Both the position numbers and the translations under genes were made by a program. From assembly GCA_017880985.1 (NCBI GenBank), contig JADGRK010000155.1, positions 1 to 6,300 on the forward strand: a DNA stretch of 6,300 bases. Reading direction: 5' to 3'. This document shows positions 5,635-6,300 of this stretch, piece by piece (position 1 is the first letter of the stretch; each line of letters opens with the position of its first letter). The notes beneath the pieces were generated by a model. That model saw only the letters and a program-made list of their open reading frames with translations, was not told the DNA's origin and made no database searches. The stretch comes from Rhodoferax sp. (GTDB taxonomy: Bacteria > Pseudomonadota > Gammaproteobacteria > Burkholderiales > Burkholderiaceae_C).

Positions 5635-6300
5635 GACCGGCCCTGCGGTGCCAACACATCATGCAAACCATCGCCTGCCAGGTTGATTGCAAAGATCAGA
5701 AGCGCCAGCGCGGCACCGGGAATAGCGATCAGCCAGAACGAAAAAAACATGTAGGCCTTCGCTTCGGAGATCATCAAGCCCCACGACGGCAACGGCGGCT
5801 GCACCCCCAGCCCCAGAAAAGACAGCGCCGCCTCCAACAGGATGGCGCTGGCGGCTTCCAGTGTCGCGACCACGATGAGCTGGGGCATTACATTGGGCAG
5901 CACCTCACCCAGCAAAATGCGTCGAGTTGACGCGCCCGCCGCCTGCGCGGCTGCCACGTAGTCAAGCGAGCGAACCTGCTGCGTGGCACTGCGCATGACC
6001 ACCGCAAAGCGATCCCATTTGAGCAAGCCCAGCACGAGAATAACGACCCAGAGTGAACCGCCGATCATGGCGACGGTCGCCAACGCAACCAGAATGACGG
6101 GCATGGACAGCCGCGTTGTCACCAGAAACGTCACCAGCATGTCGGTCTTGCCGCCAAAATAACCTGCCAGCATGCCCATGGTCGTGCCAATCAGCCCGGA
6201 AATGACCGCCACGCTGATGCCGATCAGCAGCGAAATACGCGCGCCATAGAGCATGCGCGAGAAGTAGTCCCGCCCCAGCGGGTCGGTGCCCAGCAGGTGC
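5631..6300 (-). CDS. dppC: Peptide ABC transporter permease, DppC type, C-terminal 222 residues
   Basis: The frame is open to the right edge, so the first part of the gene, with the first membrane helix, lies outside. An ATG at 6254 is internal: the 15 codons before it encode the conserved GTDPLGRDYFSR motif of DppC/OppC permeases (fragment residues 4-15). Hydrophobic segments lie near fragment residues 22-48, 62-80, 82-100, 135-165 and 186-208. The cytoplasmic coupling loop that contacts the ATPases is at about 114-138, reading YVAAAQAAGAS, then ILLGEVLPNVMP. It has Ala where the classic EAA motif has Glu, while the key Gly is kept. The LSFLGLGVQPPLPSWG segment (159-174) and the NLAGDGLHDVLAP tail are also typical of DppC. 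The product should form half of the membrane channel, with a DppB partner expected just upstream. Confidence 0.93.
   Translation of the reverse strand, partial: HLLGTDPLGRDYFSRMLYGARISLLIGISVAVISGLIGTTMGMLAGYFGGKTDMLVTFLVTTRLSMPVILVALATVAMIGGSLWVVILVLGLLKWDRFAVVMRSATQQVRSLDYVAAAQAAGASTRRILLGEVLPNVMPQLIVVATLEAASAILLEAALSFLGLGVQPPLPSWGLMISEAKAYMFFSFWLIAIPGAALALLIFAINLAGDGLHDVLAPQGRS

Noticed and set aside
5044..5754. A 236-codon plus-strand open frame
   Set aside because: Antisense to dppD and the end of dppC, both clearly real; no protein family features.

Overview
The window looks like chromosome from a betaproteobacterium, most likely Burkholderiales and perhaps Comamonadaceae. This rests on the fairly GC-rich codon use, the style of the Dpp/Opp transporter and M20 hydrolase proteins, and the type of IS5-family transposase. 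It is an impression from protein style, since no search was possible. All well-supported genes lie on the minus strand, so the biological reading order runs from base 6300 down to base 1.

From 6300 to 1040 there is one compact operon: the 3' two thirds of a DppC-type peptide permease gene (running off the right edge), the two ABC ATPase genes dppD and dppF, an M20-family metallopeptidase, and an M20D (hippurate hydrolase/IAA-amino-acid hydrolase type) amidohydrolase. The first three junctions are 4-nt stop/start overlaps (GTGA, ATGA, ATGA); the last is a 28-bp gap with a good Shine-Dalgarno sequence. The simplest reading is an uptake-and-cleavage pathway. A peptide or N-acyl amino acid is imported by the Dpp-like transporter, whose binding protein and first permease probably lie just outside the window, and is then hydrolysed in the cytoplasm by the two metal-dependent amidases/peptidases.

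From about 581 to 1039 there is a gene-poor stretch with no convincing terminator for the operon. It holds an imperfect inverted repeat and one protein-like open frame without a recognised family. It looks like eroded or accessory DNA.

From 1 to about 577 is the 5' part of an IS5-family insertion sequence: the first 166 codons of its transposase (start at 500, gene continuing past base 1) and its leader. The leader carries an inverted repeat of two 12-nt arms matching at 11 positions, and one arm contains the transposase Shine-Dalgarno sequence. That arrangement would hide the ribosome-binding site in read-through transcripts arriving from the operon. I see no CRISPR array, tRNA, rRNA, or clearly new system. 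The IS leader hairpin and the tightly coupled transporter/dual-hydrolase operon are the most noteworthy things here.
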